A stretch of 64,000 bases of DNA from JADZAI01 sp047602465 (GTDB taxonomy: Bacteria > Pseudomonadota > Alphaproteobacteria > Micropepsales > Micropepsaceae): assembly GCA_047602465.1 (NCBI GenBank), contig JASGHF010000001.1, positions 1,612,001 through 1,676,000 of the forward strand. Direction: 5' to 3'. A program made the translations under genes and the position numbers. The number at the start of each line of letters is the position of its first letter. Position 1 is the stretch's first letter. Below are positions 17,410 to 26,004 of the stretch, one piece after another. The notes beneath the pieces are model-generated. The model was not told the origin of the DNA. It worked only from the letters and a program-made list of their open reading frames with translations, and made no database searches.

Positions 17410-17438
17410 CGCGCCCGGCACGATGCCGGGCGCGTTTT
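17410..17438 (+). terminator. Rho-independent terminator after the stress-protein gene
   Basis: Perfect 10-base stem CGCGCCCGGC / GCCGGGCGCG with loop ACGAT, followed by TTTT. It ends the 16457-17391 transcript and abuts the stop of the convergent SDR gene. Confidence 0.85.
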
Positions 17439-18211
17439 CATTTCGTCGTATAGCCGCCATTCGCGAGGATGGTCTGGCCGGTGATCCACCAGCCGTCCGA
17501 CACGAGGAAGCGGATCAGCGGCACGATATCCTCGATGTCGGTGAGGCCCGTCCGGCTGAACGGCGAGAGCGCGGCGGCGCTGCGGTGATAGGCGACGGCG
17601 TCCTCAGCCTCCTGACCGTAGAAGAACGGCGTATCCATCGGGCCCGGACCCACCGCCGTCACCGAGATGCCGCGCTCGCCGAATTCCTTGGACGCGGCGC
17701 GGGTGAAGTGTTCGACCGGCGCCTTCGACCCGGCATAGGACGAATAGAACGGCGTGTAGGCGCCGAGCAGCGAGGTCACCAGCGTGACCAGCTTGCCGTT
17801 GTCGGCAAGCGCTTTGCCCGCCTCTTTGATGAAGAAGAACGCCGTCTTGGAATTGATGGCGAACATCTCGTCATATTCAGCCTCGCTGATGCTTGCGAAG
17901 GGCTTCTTCAGAACCTTGCCCGTCGTATTGATCGCGATGTCGATGCTGCCGAAGCTGCGCAGGGTTTCCGCGAAGAGCGCCTCGACGGCGGCGGCGCGGG
18001 TGAGATCGCCCTGGAAGATCACCGCCTTGGCGCCTGCTGCGCGGACGGCCGCGGCGGTCTCTTCGGCGTCAGCCTTGGTCGCGGCGCTGTTGTAGTGGAT
18101 CGCGACCCCCGCGGCGCCGTGGGCCGCGAGGTCGCGGGCGATCAGGCCGCCGAGATTTTTTGCGCCGCCAGCGACCAGCGCGTATTTGCCGGCGATCGAA
18201 TGGGTGGACAT
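17438..18211 (-). CDS. Short-chain dehydrogenase/reductase
   Basis: 257 residues with a Rossmann fold: an unusual glycine motif GGAKNLGGLIA at the N-terminus, INTTGK in place of NNAG, catalytic YAGSK (Y-x3-K) and GPGPMDT. It is an NAD(P)-dependent oxidoreductase of unknown substrate. ATG 18211 has AAGGAG in front. The LysR gene at 18310 is divergent and probably controls it. Confidence 0.88.
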   Translation of the reverse strand: MSTHSIAGKYALVAGGAKNLGGLIARDLAAHGAAGVAIHYNSAATKADAEETAAAVRAAGAKAVIFQGDLTRAAAVEALFAETLRSFGSIDIAINTTGKVLKKPFASISEAEYDEMFAINSKTAFFFIKEAGKALADNGKLVTLVTSLLGAYTPFYSSYAGSKAPVEHFTRAASKEFGERGISVTAVGPGPMDTPFFYGQEAEDAVAYHRSAAALSPFSRTGLTDIEDIVPLIRFLVSDGWWITGQTILANGGYTTK

Positions 18212-18266
18212 GGATGCTCCTTCGATTGGGAAGGGCCACTGTCTTCGGGTGGATAATTCGAATAAA

Positions 18267-18284
18267 GATATCCATTCGGATATC
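18267..18284. promoter_or_regulatory. Palindrome between SDR and LysR genes, likely LysR operator
   Basis: GATATCC-ATTC-GGATATC, perfect 7-base arms around 4 bases, in the 98-base divergent gap. It lies 26 bases before the LysR start and 56 before the SDR start. It fits the position of an autoregulatory LysR site. Confidence 0.6.
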
Positions 18285-18309
18285 ACCTGTCGGGAATCCC
18301 GAACAATCC

Positions 18310-19218
18310 ATGGACCGCATCGACCGTCTCGCGATCTTCTGCCGGGTCGCGGAAACCGCCAGTTTCAGCCGCGCCGCCGATGCGCTGGGCCTGCCGCGCT
18401 CGACGGTGTCGACGGCGATCCAGACGCTGGAGGCGGGGTTGGGCGTGAGGCTGCTGCACCGCACGACGCGGCGCGTCGCGCTGACCGAAGACGGGGCCGC
18501 GTTCTATGACCGCTGCCAGCGCCTGATCACCGATTTCGACGAGATCGACGCGCTGTTCCACGGCGAGGGCCAGCCGCAGGGGCGGCTCAGGGTGAACGTG
18601 CCGGGGCGGATCGGGCGGCTGGTCATCGCGCCGGCATTGCCTGAATTCCTGGCGCGGTATCCTGCGCTGGAGGTCGATATGGGCGTCACCGACCGGCCGG
18701 TGGACCTGGTGCAGGAGGGCCTCGATTGCGCCATCCGGGTGGGCGTGCTGGCCGATTCAGGGCTGGTGGCGCGGCGGCTGGGCGATCTCGCCTTCGGCAA
18801 CTATGCCAGCCCCGCCTATCTCGCCAGACATGGCGTGCCGCAACGCCCCGAAGATCTGGGCGCCCATCACGCCGTGCGTTACGCCTCGCCCCAGAGCGGC
18901 CGCGCCGAGCAGTGGGAATATGTGCCGGCGGACGGCGTGGCGCGCCTCGTCGATGTGCCGGCGCGCGTGACGGTGAACAATGCCGAGGCCTATATCGCCT
19001 GCGCCCTCGCCGGCGTCGGCCTCATCCAGATTCCGGTCTATGACGCGCGCGCCCATGTGGCGGCAGGTGAGCTGGTGGAGGTGATGCCGGATGCGCGGGC
19101 CGCGCCGGCGCCGATCTCGCTGGTCTATTCGCATCGCCGGCATCTGTCGCGGCGGCTGCAGGTGTTCGCGTCGTGGATCGATGCGTTGTTCCGGCGCGAC
19201 GGCGTGACCGTGACGTAA
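18310..19218 (+). CDS. LysR-family transcriptional regulator
   Basis: 302 residues. N-terminal winged helix (LAIFCRVAETASFSRAADAL, LPRSTVSTAIQTLE), then a periplasmic-binding-type effector domain. The start MDRIDRLAIF is standard for the family. It is divergent from an SDR gene, with a palindrome between them, so the SDR is the probable target. The effector is unknown. Confidence 0.93.
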   Translation: MDRIDRLAIFCRVAETASFSRAADALGLPRSTVSTAIQTLEAGLGVRLLHRTTRRVALTEDGAAFYDRCQRLITDFDEIDALFHGEGQPQGRLRVNVPGRIGRLVIAPALPEFLARYPALEVDMGVTDRPVDLVQEGLDCAIRVGVLADSGLVARRLGDLAFGNYASPAYLARHGVPQRPEDLGAHHAVRYASPQSGRAEQWEYVPADGVARLVDVPARVTVNNAEAYIACALAGVGLIQIPVYDARAHVAAGELVEVMPDARAAPAPISLVYSHRRHLSRRLQVFASWIDALFRRDGVTVT

Positions 19219-19319
19219 GCGTCCACGGCAAGCGCGGCGCACCACGCAACGCAGCCTTGACGCTCGCCAAGGCCTTTCCCATGCTCATCGCGCCGGACGT
19301 CAGAATCCGGAAGACAGGG

Positions 19320-19694
19320 ATGAGGCGAATGGCCGGAGCTTCGTGGGACGACCCGCTCGGCATGTGGCGCGAGATGCTCGACAAGTTCGAGCGCCAGTTC
19401 AACGAAGCCGGCAACAAGGTGATGGGGCAGGAGCAGTTCAGCGCCGCCGTGAACAAGGCGAGCGTGCTGCCGCTCGCGATGCAGAAGGCGATGGGCGAGG
19501 CGATGGCGAAATATTTCGCCGCGCTGAACCTGCCGAGCCGTGACGACATCCTGTCGCTGGGCGAACGGATGAGCGCGGTGGAAGAGCAATTGCGCCGTCT
19601 TGCCGATGCGGTCGCCCCGGCGCCGGCAGCGGCCGCAAGCCCGCCCCGCACGCGCAAGCCCAAGCCTCCGCCGCCGAAAGAGACCGCATCATGA
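19320..19694 (+). CDS. PHA synthase-associated small protein (PhaE/phasin-like)
   Basis: 124 residues. An amphipathic helical body (WREMLDKFERQFNEAGNKV, AMGEAMAKYFAALNLPSRDD) ends in a Pro/Lys-rich tail. The LNLPSRDDILSLGERM segment recalls the end of PhaE and of phasin-like activators. True PhaE is two to three times longer, so this is a reduced version or a phasin. ATG 19329 is an alternative start. The stop overlaps phaC (ATGA), tying it to the synthase. Confidence 0.7.
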   Translation: MRRMAGASWDDPLGMWREMLDKFERQFNEAGNKVMGQEQFSAAVNKASVLPLAMQKAMGEAMAKYFAALNLPSRDDILSLGERMSAVEEQLRRLADAVAPAPAAAASPPRTRKPKPPPPKETAS

Positions 19695-20770
19695 GCGGCG
19701 GCGGCGCGCCGAAGCCCGCACCGGGCGAGCGGCTGCGCGTCGAAATCGAGCGCATGATCCAGCGCAACATCAAGGGGCTGGAGCAGTTCACCGCGCCGCT
19801 GACGCCGGTGGGCCTGACGCCGAAGGACACGGTCGTCTCGCGCGGGACGATGCAGCTTTATCACTACCGCGCGCAGTCGGACGAGATTTACCGCGTGCCG
19901 GTGCTGATCGTGATGGCGACGACCAATCGCGGCTACATCCTGGATCTCGCGCCGGGGCAGAGCCTGGTCGAGTTCCTGCTGCAGCGCGGATACGACGTCT
20001 ACATGCTCGACTGGGCGCCGCCGCGCCGCGACGAGAGCCGCCTCGGCTTTGAGGACTACGTCCTCGATTTCATCCCCTCGGCCATCCGGACGATCCAGCA
20101 GCGCTCCGGCGAGCGCGACGTGACGGTGATGGGCTATTGCATGGGCGGCGTGCTGTCGGCCTGCTATGCGGCGCTGCACCCGCAAGGCCCGATGAAGAAT
20201 CTCGTCTGCTTCACGACGCCGATCGACTGGACGCAGATGAAGCTGTTCCGCAACTGGGCGGACGCCAATTCGTTCGATGTCGACCGCGTGGTCGATACGA
20301 TGGGCAATGTGCCGGCCGAGATGATCGTCACCTCGTTCGACATGCTGCGCCCCGCCAGCCGCGCCACCGCCCAGATCCGCCTGTGGGACAATATGTGGAA
20401 CGACGAGTTCGTGAAGGGCTTCCGCATGATGGAGCGCTGGGGCAACGAGACGCTGCCGCTGGCGGGCGAATATTTCCGCCAGACGATGAAAGAGCTGATG
20501 CACGCCAACAGACTGTATGCCGGCGGCTTCACCATCGGCGGGCGCAAGGTCGATCTGGCCAGCATCACCGCGCCGATCTTCCACATCCTCGCCGAACACG
20601 ACCACATCGTGACCTATGACGCCTCGCGGCCGCTGATCCAGATGGTCGGCTCGGAAGACAAGACCGAGCTGATCGTCAAAGGCGGGCATGTGAGCGTGCT
20701 GGCCGGGGCGAACGCGGTGAAGCGGCTGTGGCCGAAAATCGACGACTGGCTGGGAGGCCGCTCCACATGA
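19691..20770 (+). CDS. phaC: Poly(3-hydroxyalkanoate) synthase, class III PhaC-like
   Basis: 359 residues, the length of class III PhaC. An alpha/beta-hydrolase fold carries the synthase lipase box GYCMGG with Cys as the nucleophile in place of Ser. DWAPP, the aspartate loop (ILAEHDHIV) and a late His (KGGHVSV) complete the triad. It polymerises hydroxyacyl-CoA to storage polyester on granules. Class III enzymes need a partner subunit; the small gene just upstream is the candidate. It overlaps both neighbours by four bases. Confidence 0.9.
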   Translation: MSGGGAPKPAPGERLRVEIERMIQRNIKGLEQFTAPLTPVGLTPKDTVVSRGTMQLYHYRAQSDEIYRVPVLIVMATTNRGYILDLAPGQSLVEFLLQRGYDVYMLDWAPPRRDESRLGFEDYVLDFIPSAIRTIQQRSGERDVTVMGYCMGGVLSACYAALHPQGPMKNLVCFTTPIDWTQMKLFRNWADANSFDVDRVVDTMGNVPAEMIVTSFDMLRPASRATAQIRLWDNMWNDEFVKGFRMMERWGNETLPLAGEYFRQTMKELMHANRLYAGGFTIGGRKVDLASITAPIFHILAEHDHIVTYDASRPLIQMVGSEDKTELIVKGGHVSVLAGANAVKRLWPKIDDWLGGRST

Positions 20771-21354
20771 GCGAGAAACGAAGCTATCCGCGCGACATCA
20801 CGATGGGCGGCCGCAGCTTCACGCTGCGCGGCATGGTGGAGGACGACAAGGCGGGCATTCTCGCCTTCGCGCGCGCGCTGCCCGCGACGGACTTGCTGTT
20901 CCTGCGCCGCGACATCACCCATCCGCGCGTCGTCGCGGCGTGGCTGCGCGATATCGCCGACGACACCATCGTGACGCTGCTGGCGATCGAGAACGGCGCC
21001 ATCGTCGGCTGCGCCGCGATCGTCACCGATCCGCTGTCATGGTCGAAGCATGTGGGCGAGCTGCGCATTCTCGTTTCCAGCGATGTGCGCGGGGCGGGCC
21101 TCGGGCGCGCGCTGGCGCAGGAGGCGTTCGCGGTGGGACTGGAACGCGGCCTTGAGAAATTCGTCGCGCAGATGACGCCGGACCAGCAGGGCGCGCTCGC
21201 GATGTTCTCAGGCCTCGGCTTCCGGCCCGAGGCGCTGCTGCGCGATCATGTGAAGGACCGCGAGGGGCGGACGCATGACATCGTCATCCTCAGTCACGAC
21301 GTGGCGCGGGTGAACGCGCAGCACGAGGCGATGGGGCTGAACGAGGCGTTCTAG
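20767..21354 (+). CDS. GNAT-family N-acetyltransferase
   Basis: 195 residues with GNAT motif A (LVSSDVRGAGLGRALAQEAF), which binds acetyl-CoA. Substrate unknown. The ATG overlaps the phaC stop, so it belongs to the PHA cassette and may act on a granule or synthase-related target. Its stop shares the palindrome CTAG (21351-21354) with the convergent gene. Confidence 0.88.
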   Translation: MSEKRSYPRDITMGGRSFTLRGMVEDDKAGILAFARALPATDLLFLRRDITHPRVVAAWLRDIADDTIVTLLAIENGAIVGCAAIVTDPLSWSKHVGELRILVSSDVRGAGLGRALAQEAFAVGLERGLEKFVAQMTPDQQGALAMFSGLGFRPEALLRDHVKDREGRTHDIVILSHDVARVNAQHEAMGLNEAF

Positions 21355-21776
21355 TTTTTCGGCTTGGAGTACCAGAGCGCGTTGACGATGAGCCAGCGCT
21401 CGCCGAAGCGGCCCATGTGGAAGTAATCGACGAACCACGGCGTCTCCAGCCGCACGGAGGCGGCCGAGCCGGTGACGTCGAGTACGGTGCAGCTGCGGTC
21501 CCACTGATCCTTGGGCGTTTTCAGCACGCCCTCTTTCGTCAGGTTGACCAGCTCTTCCTTGCTCATCCGGCGGAGCGCGTAACGCTCGTCCGGCGTTTCG
21601 CCGATGGCGGCGCGCTTGGCGAGATCGGGGTGGAGCGCCCGCGCGACCCGCTCCGGATCGCCTTCGAGCTGGCCGTCAATATAGTCGAAGCAGACGGCTT
21701 CCAGCGCGGCCTGGGTCGCGGCATCGGCGGGTGCGGATACGGCCGCCGCAAGGACGGACGCCAGGATAAGCGACAT
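21351..21776 (-). CDS. Secreted NTF2-like (lumazine-binding-like) protein
   Basis: 141 residues. A signal peptide (about 1-20, MSLILASVLAAAVSAPADA) is followed by an NTF2-like fold with FDYIDGQLEGDPERVARALHP and SVRLETPWFVDYFHM, typical of the lumazine-binding-like group. Probably periplasmic, function unknown. It follows nudC by 5 bases and may be co-transcribed with it. Confidence 0.8.
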   Translation of the reverse strand: MSLILASVLAAAVSAPADAATQAALEAVCFDYIDGQLEGDPERVARALHPDLAKRAAIGETPDERYALRRMSKEELVNLTKEGVLKTPKDQWDRSCTVLDVTGSAASVRLETPWFVDYFHMGRFGERWLIVNALWYSKPKN

Positions 21777-21781
21777 CGGGG

Positions 21782-22714
21782 TTATTCCTTCTCGGCCCAG
21801 GCCTTCACGAGCTGGTGGGCGATGGCGAGTTTGGGCGGCACCCAGAAATCCTTCGGGCCTTGCCCGGCCAGCGTCGCGCGGATGGTCGCGCGGTCGACCC
21901 AGCGGGCTTCCGCCAGTTCGTGTTCGTCGAGGGCGATGTCCTCGCTCTCGGCCTCGGCGAAGCAGCCGATCATGAGCTGCGAGGGCCACGGCCAGGGCTG
22001 GGTGGAGTGATAGGTGACGGATTTGATTTTGACGCCCGCCTCCTCGAACAGCTCACGCGCCACGGCCTCCTCGATCGTCTCGCCGGGTTCCAGGAAGCCG
22101 GCGAGGGCCGAGAACATGCCCTTGGGGAAATTGCGGCCGCGCCCCAGCAGGCATTTGTCGCCGGAGGTCGCGAGCATGATGACGACCGGGTTCACGCGCG
22201 GGAAATGCTCCGCCTTGCAGACGCCGCACTCGCGCTTGTAGCCGCCGTCCGACAGCGCGGTCGGCGCGCCGCACGCCGCGCAGAAGCGGTGCGTCTGGTG
22301 CCAGTCGATCAGCGAGCGGGCCTGGCCCAGAATCGCGGCGTCGGCCGGGGGCACCTCAAGCGCCAGAGCGCGCAGATCCTTGAAGACGCCGAGGTCGGCG
22401 AGCGGGCCTTCCGCTTCCGGATCGGCGGCGGCGGAGATATCGGCGGCGAAATAGGCGCCGCCCTTGTCGCGGCCGAGGAAGATCAGCGGGGCGCCATCGC
22501 CCATCATCCTGTCGCAGAGGCCGGGCTTCATGAAGCCGACCGCCGGCCCCTGCGGCGTCTGCATGGTGAAGGGCTTCAGCTTCCAGAACGGCACCACCAG
22601 CGTGGTCGGATCGGCATAGGTTTTCGCGATCCAGCCGGAATCGGCGCGTTTTTCGCTCTGCCGGTCCAGCGGGTTGTTGGCGAAGGTGTTCGGATTGTCG
22701 AAGGTAAAGGGCAT
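21782..22714 (-). CDS. nudC: NAD+ diphosphatase NudC
   Basis: 310 residues. A zinc ribbon (CAAC near the middle, CGVC 14 residues on), then the Nudix box GFLEPGETIEEAVARELFEE, and the downstream SQPWPWPSQLM segment (here STQPWPWPSQLM) that defines NudC. It hydrolyses NADH or NAD+ to nucleotide monophosphates and can decap NAD-RNA. ATG 22714 gives the family start MPFTFDNP. The gene is divergent from the SRP RNA. Confidence 0.94.
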   Translation of the reverse strand: MPFTFDNPNTFANNPLDRQSEKRADSGWIAKTYADPTTLVVPFWKLKPFTMQTPQGPAVGFMKPGLCDRMMGDGAPLIFLGRDKGGAYFAADISAAADPEAEGPLADLGVFKDLRALALEVPPADAAILGQARSLIDWHQTHRFCAACGAPTALSDGGYKRECGVCKAEHFPRVNPVVIMLATSGDKCLLGRGRNFPKGMFSALAGFLEPGETIEEAVARELFEEAGVKIKSVTYHSTQPWPWPSQLMIGCFAEAESEDIALDEHELAEARWVDRATIRATLAGQGPKDFWVPPKLAIAHQLVKAWAEKE

Positions 22715-22764
22715 GACCGGCGGAACCTGACCGCCGTTTGCGGTCAAGGCAAGCCTTTGCGGGG

Positions 22765-22795
22765 TTGCACCATGCCCCTCCCCTTCTGATATACT
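22765..22795 (+). promoter_or_regulatory. Predicted sigma-70 promoter of the SRP RNA
   Basis: TTGCAC (22765-22770) and TATACT (22790-22795) with a 19-base spacer. The start predicted 6-7 bases later coincides with the 5' arm of the SRP RNA. Confidence 0.55.
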
Positions 22796-22800
22796 CCACC

Positions 22801-22897
22801 CGGGAGGTTGGCGCGGACGAGTTCCTCGCCAACCCGGTCAGGTCCGGAAGGAAGCAGCCGCAACGAGTTCTGCTTGGGTCATGTCAGCCTCCCACCC
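22801..22897 (+). ncRNA. ffs: Signal recognition particle RNA, small (4.5S) type
   Basis: Contains the SRP core GGTCAGGTCCGGAAGGAAGC (22836-22855), with the GGAA tetraloop and symmetric loop that bind Ffh. The ends pair (GGGAGGTTGGC with GTCAGCCTCCC) to form the single long hairpin of the bacterial 4.5S type. It sits directly before dnaX, as in many alphaproteobacteria. The ends are estimated from pairing. Confidence 0.92.
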
Positions 22898-22935
22898 ATT
22901 TCCATCCATCGCCAGGCGGGGGCGCGGCGCACAGC

Positions 22936-24705
22936 ATGAGTGATGAGCCGTCACTTGGCTTTGACATGCCGCCGTCGCAACGCGCCAAGGACGCCTATCG
23001 CGTCCTCGCCCGCAAATACCGCCCGCAGACCTTCGACAGCCTGATCGGCCAGGACGCCATGGTGCGGACGCTGGGCAATGCCTTCGCGTCGAAGCGCATC
23101 GCCCATGCCTTCATGCTGACCGGCGTGCGCGGGGTGGGCAAAACCACCACCGCCCGCATCGTCGCGCGGGCGCTCAACTGCATCGGCGAGGACGGCAAGC
23201 GGGCCGAGCCGACCATTACGCCCTGTGGGCAGTGCGGCCCGTGCGTCGCGATCTCCGAATCGCGCCACCCCGACGTCTTCGAGATGGACGCCGCCAGCCG
23301 CACCGGCATCGACGATATCCGCGAGCTGATCGACGGCACGCGCTATCTGCCCGCCGAGGCGCGCTACAAGGTCTATATCGTGGACGAGGTCCACATGCTG
23401 TCCAAGAACGCCTTCAACGGCTTGTTGAAGACGCTGGAAGAGCCGCCGCCGCATGTGAAGTTCATCTTCGCGACCACCGAAATCCGCAAAGTGCCGGTGA
23501 CGGTGCTGTCGCGCTGCCAGCGCTTCGATTTGCGCCGCATTCCGGCCGAAACGCTGATCGCCCATATCAAGGGCGTCGCCGCCGAAGAGGGTTTCGAGGT
23601 CGAGGACGAGGCGCTGGCCATCGTGGCGCGCGCCGCCGAAGGATCGGTGCGCGATGCGCTGTCGATCCTGGACCAGGCGCTGGCGCTGGCCGAAGACGGC
23701 GCGCCACCGGATGCCGCGACCGTGCGCGCCATGCTGGGCCTCGCCGACCGGGCGCGGGTGCTGGACCTCTACGATCTCGCGATGAAGGGCGATCCGGCGG
23801 CCGCGATCGCCGAGCTGCGGAGCCAGTACGATGCGGGGGCCGACCCCATCGCCGTGCTGCAGGACATGCTGGAGCTGACGCACTGGCTGACCCGCCTGAA
23901 GATCGCGCCGGAAGCCTCGAAAGACGCTACCGCCTCGCCGGCCGAGCGCGATCAGGGCCTCGCCATGGCGGGACGCCTGACCATGGCGACGCTGACGCGC
24001 AACTGGACGCTGCTGCTGCGGTCTTTGAGTGAAACGCGCGATGCGCCGCTCGCCATCCAGGCGGCGGAGATGGCGATTGCGCGGCTGTGCTTCGCGGCCG
24101 ACCTGCCGCCGCTGGATCGTCTGGTCGCCGATGCAGGGGCGCGCGGCGGATCGGACGGCCCGGCCCCGCGCGCGCCGTCACCCAATGGATCGCCCGGCGG
24201 ATCATCGGGCGGCATGCGCGCCAGCGCCGACGGGCGTGGGCAGCCCATGCGCGCCGCGCCGCAGACGGAGGCCGCCCCGCAGGCGAGCGCCGTCTCCATC
24301 CCCTCGTTCGACGCGCTGCTGCGCAAGCTGGAGGATGACAGCGAACTCATCCTCAAATCGCGCACCGAGAGATATGTCCGCCTGATTTCATGGGCCGAAG
24401 GGCGCATCGCCATCGCGTTCGAGCCGAACGCGCCGCGTCACGAGATCGCCGGCAAGCTGTCCGAGCGGCTGCAGGCCTGGACCGGCAAGCGCTGGATGAT
24501 CGAAATCCGCGACAGCGGCGGCGCGCCGACGGTCGAATCCGTCCGTGTTTCGGCGCGCAACGCGCTGATCGAGGAGACGACACGTCACCCGCTGGTCAAA
24601 GCGGCGCTGGAGGTTTTTCCGGGCGCGAAGCTGATCGACGTGATCGACAACGAAACCCTGCCCTCGGCGGATGCCGGCGAAGGCGAACAGATGGATGAGT
24701 CATGA
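22936..24705 (+). CDS. dnaX: DNA polymerase III subunits gamma/tau
   Basis: 589 residues. Family start ARKYRPQTFDSLIGQ, Walker A GVRGVGKTTTAR, a zinc module with CGQCGPC, the DEVHML box and the sensor segment LSRCQRFDLRRI. A linker rich in Gly/Ser/Pro leads to a C-terminal tau domain. It is the clamp-loader motor that also links polymerases in the replisome. I looked for a slippery A-rich frameshift site that would give gamma and saw none. ATG 22936 has only a weak upstream G-rich site. It overlaps ybaB by ATGA. Confidence 0.95.
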   Translation: MSDEPSLGFDMPPSQRAKDAYRVLARKYRPQTFDSLIGQDAMVRTLGNAFASKRIAHAFMLTGVRGVGKTTTARIVARALNCIGEDGKRAEPTITPCGQCGPCVAISESRHPDVFEMDAASRTGIDDIRELIDGTRYLPAEARYKVYIVDEVHMLSKNAFNGLLKTLEEPPPHVKFIFATTEIRKVPVTVLSRCQRFDLRRIPAETLIAHIKGVAAEEGFEVEDEALAIVARAAEGSVRDALSILDQALALAEDGAPPDAATVRAMLGLADRARVLDLYDLAMKGDPAAAIAELRSQYDAGADPIAVLQDMLELTHWLTRLKIAPEASKDATASPAERDQGLAMAGRLTMATLTRNWTLLLRSLSETRDAPLAIQAAEMAIARLCFAADLPPLDRLVADAGARGGSDGPAPRAPSPNGSPGGSSGGMRASADGRGQPMRAAPQTEAAPQASAVSIPSFDALLRKLEDDSELILKSRTERYVRLISWAEGRIAIAFEPNAPRHEIAGKLSERLQAWTGKRWMIEIRDSGGAPTVESVRVSARNALIEETTRHPLVKAALEVFPGAKLIDVIDNETLPSADAGEGEQMDES

Positions 24706-25022
24706 AACTCGACAAGATGGCCGGCATGATCGGCCAGATGCAGAAGAACCTGGCCGGTCTTCAGGCCAAGGCCGACGCGGTGGAAGCGACCGGCGTTTCG
24801 GGTGCGGGCCTGGTGAAGGTGACGCTGCAGGGCAAGGGCGCGCTGAAGCGCATCCAGATCGACCCGTCGCTGCTGAAGGCCGATGAGGGCGAGATCCTGG
24901 AGGATCTCATCGCCGCCGCGCATGCGTCGGCGAAGGCGAAGCTGGACGAAGAGATGGCGGCCGAGACCGCCAAGCTGACCGCCGGCCTGCCGCTGCCGCC
25001 GGGCTTCAAGCTGCCGTTCTGA
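24702..25022 (+). CDS. YbaB/EbfC family nucleoid-associated protein
   Basis: 106 residues: N-terminal helix (MIGQMQKNLAGLQAKADAVE), the V-x-V-T-x2-G-K-G core (LVKVTLQGKGALKRIQID) and a C-terminal helix ending GLPLPPGFKLPF. Members are DNA-binding dimers, and the gene nearly always sits between dnaX and recR, as here. It overlaps dnaX by four bases. Confidence 0.94.
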   Translation: MKLDKMAGMIGQMQKNLAGLQAKADAVEATGVSGAGLVKVTLQGKGALKRIQIDPSLLKADEGEILEDLIAAAHASAKAKLDEEMAAETAKLTAGLPLPPGFKLPF

Positions 25023-25023
25023 G

Positions 25024-25635
25024 ATGAAGGCCGCCCTTTCCGGGCCTGAGATCGAACGCCTGGTGCAGGCGCTGGGCAAACTGCCCGGCCTTGGCCCGCG
25101 TTCGGCCCGGCGTGCGGCGCTGGCGCTGATCAAGCGGCGCGAGACCTTGCTGGACCCGCTGTCGGCGGCGCTGAAAGAGGCGGCGGCGGCGATCAAGGTG
25201 TGTTCGACCTGCGGCCATATCGACACCAGCGATCCGTGCGGATTGTGCGCCGATCCCAAGCGCGACGATGCGCTGCTGTGCGTGGTGGAGGACGTCGGCG
25301 ATATCTGGGCGCTGGAGCGCGCGGGCGTCTATCGCGGGCGTTATCACGTGCTGGGCGGCACGCTGTCGGCGCTGGACGGGCGCGGACCGGAGGCGCTGAG
25401 CATCGCACAGCTCATCGACCGCGCCGGACAGCGCACGGGTCTTGAAGTCGTGCTGGCGCTGTCGGCGACCGTCGAGGGACAGGCGACGGCGCATTATCTG
25501 ACCGAACGGCTGGCGGCGACGGGCGCGCATGTCACCCGTCTCGCCCATGGCGTGCCGATTGGCGGCGAGCTTGGCTATCTCGACGAGGGCACGCTGGCGG
25601 CGGCCTTCAAGGCACGGCGGCCGCTGCAGCCATGA
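25024..25635 (+). CDS. recR: Recombination protein RecR
   Basis: 203 residues: helix-hairpin-helix (LPGLGPRSARRAAL), a Cys4 zinc finger (CSTC..CGLC), a Toprim domain (VVEDVGDIWALE) and the C-terminal GGELGYLDEGTL segment. With RecO and RecF it loads RecA at gaps. It follows ybaB after one base. The last 29 bases are overlapped by a small convergent gene. Confidence 0.96.
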   Translation: MKAALSGPEIERLVQALGKLPGLGPRSARRAALALIKRRETLLDPLSAALKEAAAAIKVCSTCGHIDTSDPCGLCADPKRDDALLCVVEDVGDIWALERAGVYRGRYHVLGGTLSALDGRGPEALSIAQLIDRAGQRTGLEVVLALSATVEGQATAHYLTERLAATGAHVTRLAHGVPIGGELGYLDEGTLAAAFKARRPLQP

Positions 25636-25795
25636 GATCCTGCTCCTCGGCCGCGACCTGAGGCGCCTTGGGCGCGGAGCCGTCTTCGAAGATCGCCGTC
25701 GCCACGACGAAGAATCCCAGCAACGTCACGAAGGCCAGCGGCAGCATCGAGAAGCGGTCGAGTCGTTCGTTGATGAAGTCGATCCAGAAATACAT
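25607..25795 (-). CDS. Small single-helix membrane protein
   Basis: 62 residues from ATG 25795: a short Trp/Phe-rich start (MYFWIDFINERLDRF), one clear membrane helix (LPLAFVTLLGFFVVATAIF), and an Ala-rich tail. An AGGG sequence lies upstream; GTG 25804 is an in-frame alternative. It is not like any family I can name. The convergent 29-base overlap with recR lowers confidence, but the segregation of hydrophobic and charged residues supports real coding. Confidence 0.55.
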   Translation of the reverse strand: MYFWIDFINERLDRFSMLPLAFVTLLGFFVVATAIFEDGSAPKAPQVAAEEQDLMAAAAAVP

Positions 25796-26004
25796 GTGTC
25801 TCACCCTTTCGGCGGGCGGGGAGATACGCGCATGGCGGTGGCTGCTCTGTGCGCCGCGTCACAGCCGTTCCGCCGGTGAGGCCGGCTTGCGGCGCTCGTC
25901 ACGGCCCGGGTCGATGTGATGCGGCGCGCACTGTTTCGTGAAAGACGGCGTTTCGCCGCGAGATCCGCCGGGCAGGCGAGCGGCATTCGGGTAACCTGAA
26001 CGGC

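Noticed and set aside
19022..20689. 555-codon minus-strand frame over the PHA genes
   Set aside because: Antisense to phaC and its small partner, which carry clear motifs and ATGA overlaps.
22936..24705. Programmed frameshift site in dnaX
   Set aside because: No A-rich slippery heptamer or following hairpin was found in the linker region.
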